5,334 nt of DNA, taken from Chloroflexota bacterium. GTDB lineage: Bacteria; Chloroflexota; Chloroflexia; Chloroflexales; Kallotenuaceae. The stretch is from the NCBI GenBank assembly GCA_019240175.1, contig JAFAYS010000217.1, forward strand, positions 1-5,334. The letters run 5' to 3'. The notes beneath the pieces are model-generated. The model was not told the origin of the DNA, ran no database searches, and worked only from the letters and a program-made list of their open reading frames with translations. Below are positions 3,979-5,334 of the stretch, one piece after another (position 1 is the stretch's first letter; each line of letters opens with the position of its first letter). The translations under genes were made by a program, and so were the position numbers.

Positions 3979-5334
3979 ATGTCAACTCCCATCTTAACCA
4001 CGAAATTGTATATCCCTCCATCGCAGCCCAATCTTGTCCAGCGGCCTCGCCTGGTCGAGCGGCTGAACGCGGGGCTGCACGGCAGTCTGACGCTTATCTC
4101 GGCCCCGGCTGGCTTTGGCAAAACCACGCTGGTCAGCGCGTGGATTGCCGGTAGTCAGCGCCGAGTTGCCTGGCTGTCGCTTGACGAAAGCGACAATGAC
4201 CCGTCTCAATTCCTGACGTACTTGGTAGCGGCCCTGCAAAGCATCGATCCCGGACTCGGGGCGGGAATGCGGAACATCCTGCAATCGCCCCAGCCGCTGC
4301 CAACCGAGCGGCTTCTGACAGCCCTGATCAATGCGGTTGCGGCGAGCCCGGCAGAGTTCATCCTCGTCCTCGACGACTACCATCGTATCGAGGCCCAGCC
4401 GATTCACGACGCGCTCACCTTTCTGCTCGATCACCTGCCGCCACACATGCATCTGGCGATTGCCACGCGCTCCGACCCGCCGCTGCCGCTGGCTCGCCTG
4501 CGCGCTCGGCGCAAGCTGACTGAGCTGCGCGCCGCCGACCTGCGCTTTACGCCCGCAGAGGCTGCCACCTTCCTCAACCATGTGATGGGCTTAGACCTCT
4601 CGGCAGGGGATGTGGCGGCGCTGGAAAGGCGGACTGAGGGTTGGATTGTGGGGTTGCAAATGGCCGCACTCTCCATGCATGGGCGCGCTGACACCGCCAG
4701 CTTTATCCGCGCGTTCACGGGGAGCCACCGGTTCATCATCGACTATCTGGTCGAAGAGGTGCTTCAGCGTCAGCCCGAGCGCGTCCGCGAATTTTTACTC
4801 CAAACCTCCATTCTTGACCGGCTAAGCGGCTCGCTGTGCGATACGGTCACCGGTACGGGCGACGGCGGCACAATGCTGGAAGCGCTGGAGCGCAGCAACC
4901 TGTTCGTCATTCCACTCGACGACCAGCGCCAATGGTATCGCTACCACCATCTCTTCGCCGATATGCTGCGAGCGCGCCTGGTCAAGGAGCAGCCCGATCA
5001 AGCGGCGCTCCGGCATCAGCGGGCGAGCGCATGGTACGAGCAGCACGGCTTTACCAACGAGGCGATCCGCCACGCATTTGCCGGCGAAGATTGGGAGCAC
5101 GCGGCACGTCTGGTCGAGCTAGCCTGGCCCGCCATGCGCCAGCGCAGACAAGAGGCCACGGTACTCGGCTGGGTGAAGGCGTTGCCAGACGCGCTTATTC
5201 GCGCCAGGCCGGTGCTAAGCGTGGTATGCGCCTGGGCACTGCTGGACGGCGGCGAGCTAGATGCCGCCGAGGCCCGGCTGCAAGATGCCGAACGCTGGCT
5301 TGACGCGGCCTCGGATCAGCACGAGCAAGCAGAA
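3979..5334 (+). CDS. MalT-like (LAL) ATP-dependent LuxR-family regulator, 3' end cut by window edge
   Basis: Large signal-sensing STAND ATPase regulator; family members have about 850-1000 residues, and 452 are visible here. The N-terminal TKLYIPPSQPNLVQRPRL segment is a hallmark of MalT/LAL proteins. Walker A is APAGFGKTT (42-50) and Walker B ILVLDDYH (128-135); a sensor-like ATRSDPPLPLARLRAR follows at 162-177, then DLRF (187-190), TEGW (219-222), and the conserved WYRYHHLFADMLRARL region (319-334). After about residue 340 an alpha-helical TPR-like sensor part begins (AWYEQHG, EAIRHAF). The C-terminal LuxR helix-turn-helix that defines the family lies beyond the edge, so DNA binding is assumed. 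The ATG at 3979 begins exactly at the conserved N-terminus but has no clear ribosome site. The gene begins 93 bases after tnpB on the same strand, so its upstream region has been altered by the insertion. Its target could be the nearby P450 operon, but nothing visible proves that. Confidence 0.93.
   Translation, partial: MSTPILTTKLYIPPSQPNLVQRPRLVERLNAGLHGSLTLISAPAGFGKTTLVSAWIAGSQRRVAWLSLDESDNDPSQFLTYLVAALQSIDPGLGAGMRNILQSPQPLPTERLLTALINAVAASPAEFILVLDDYHRIEAQPIHDALTFLLDHLPPHMHLAIATRSDPPLPLARLRARRKLTELRAADLRFTPAEAATFLNHVMGLDLSAGDVAALERRTEGWIVGLQMAALSMHGRADTASFIRAFTGSHRFIIDYLVEEVLQRQPERVREFLLQTSILDRLSGSLCDTVTGTGDGGTMLEALERSNLFVIPLDDQRQWYRYHHLFADMLRARLVKEQPDQAALRHQRASAWYEQHGFTNEAIRHAFAGEDWEHAARLVELAWPAMRQRRQEATVLGWVKALPDALIRARPVLSVVCAWALLDGGELDAAEARLQDAERWLDAASDQHEQAE

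Noticed and set aside
3994..4581. Minus-strand open frame of 195 codons
   Set aside because: Antisense to the LAL ATPase, which shows Walker A and B motifs on the plus strand.

Overview
The window is about 5.3 kb of moderately GC-rich bacterial DNA. It holds a two-gene TetR/cytochrome P450 unit on the minus strand, a complete IS200/IS605-type insertion sequence on the plus strand, and the 5' part of a MalT-like (LAL) ATP-dependent regulator on the plus strand. No rRNA, tRNA or CRISPR array was seen. The large MalT-like regulator, the fatty-acid-hydroxylase-like P450 and the tnpA-tnpB element together suggest a Chloroflexota-like or other GC-rich environmental bacterium. This is inference from gene content; no marker gene is present.

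Region 1 (1-2133, minus strand). A TetR-family repressor (1364-2026) is followed after 33 bases by a cytochrome P450 (from 1330, running off the left edge with only its last few residues missing). A good sigma-70-like promoter (2105-2133) precedes the repressor gene. Two dyads with 4-nt centres lie at and just after the predicted transcription start (2089-2102 and 2057-2074). The simplest reading is an autoregulated repressor-P450 operon, comparable in layout to other TetR-controlled P450s.

Region 2 (about 2210-3905, plus strand). This is an IS200/IS605 element with a Y1 HUH transposase gene (tnpA, 2349-2741) and the RNA-guided nuclease gene tnpB (2744-3885). tnpB is split by a -1 frameshift at an AAAA tract (3589-3592); both halves are otherwise intact. 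Hairpins near the two ends share the same foot (CCGC/GCGG), and each has a single unpaired base on its 3' arm, as expected for the subterminal structures TnpA recognises. A second, very stable hairpin with a GCGA loop overlaps the 3' end of tnpB, where the guide (omega/re) RNA of these elements lies. The predicted tnpA promoter is so close to the ATG that the mRNA would be nearly leaderless.

Region 3 (3979-5334, plus strand). A STAND/LuxR-type LAL regulator with clear Walker A and B motifs is cut by the right edge before any C-terminal LuxR helix-turn-helix. The insertion sequence sits exactly between the divergent TetR-P450 and LAL genes, so it occupies what was probably a shared regulatory interval.
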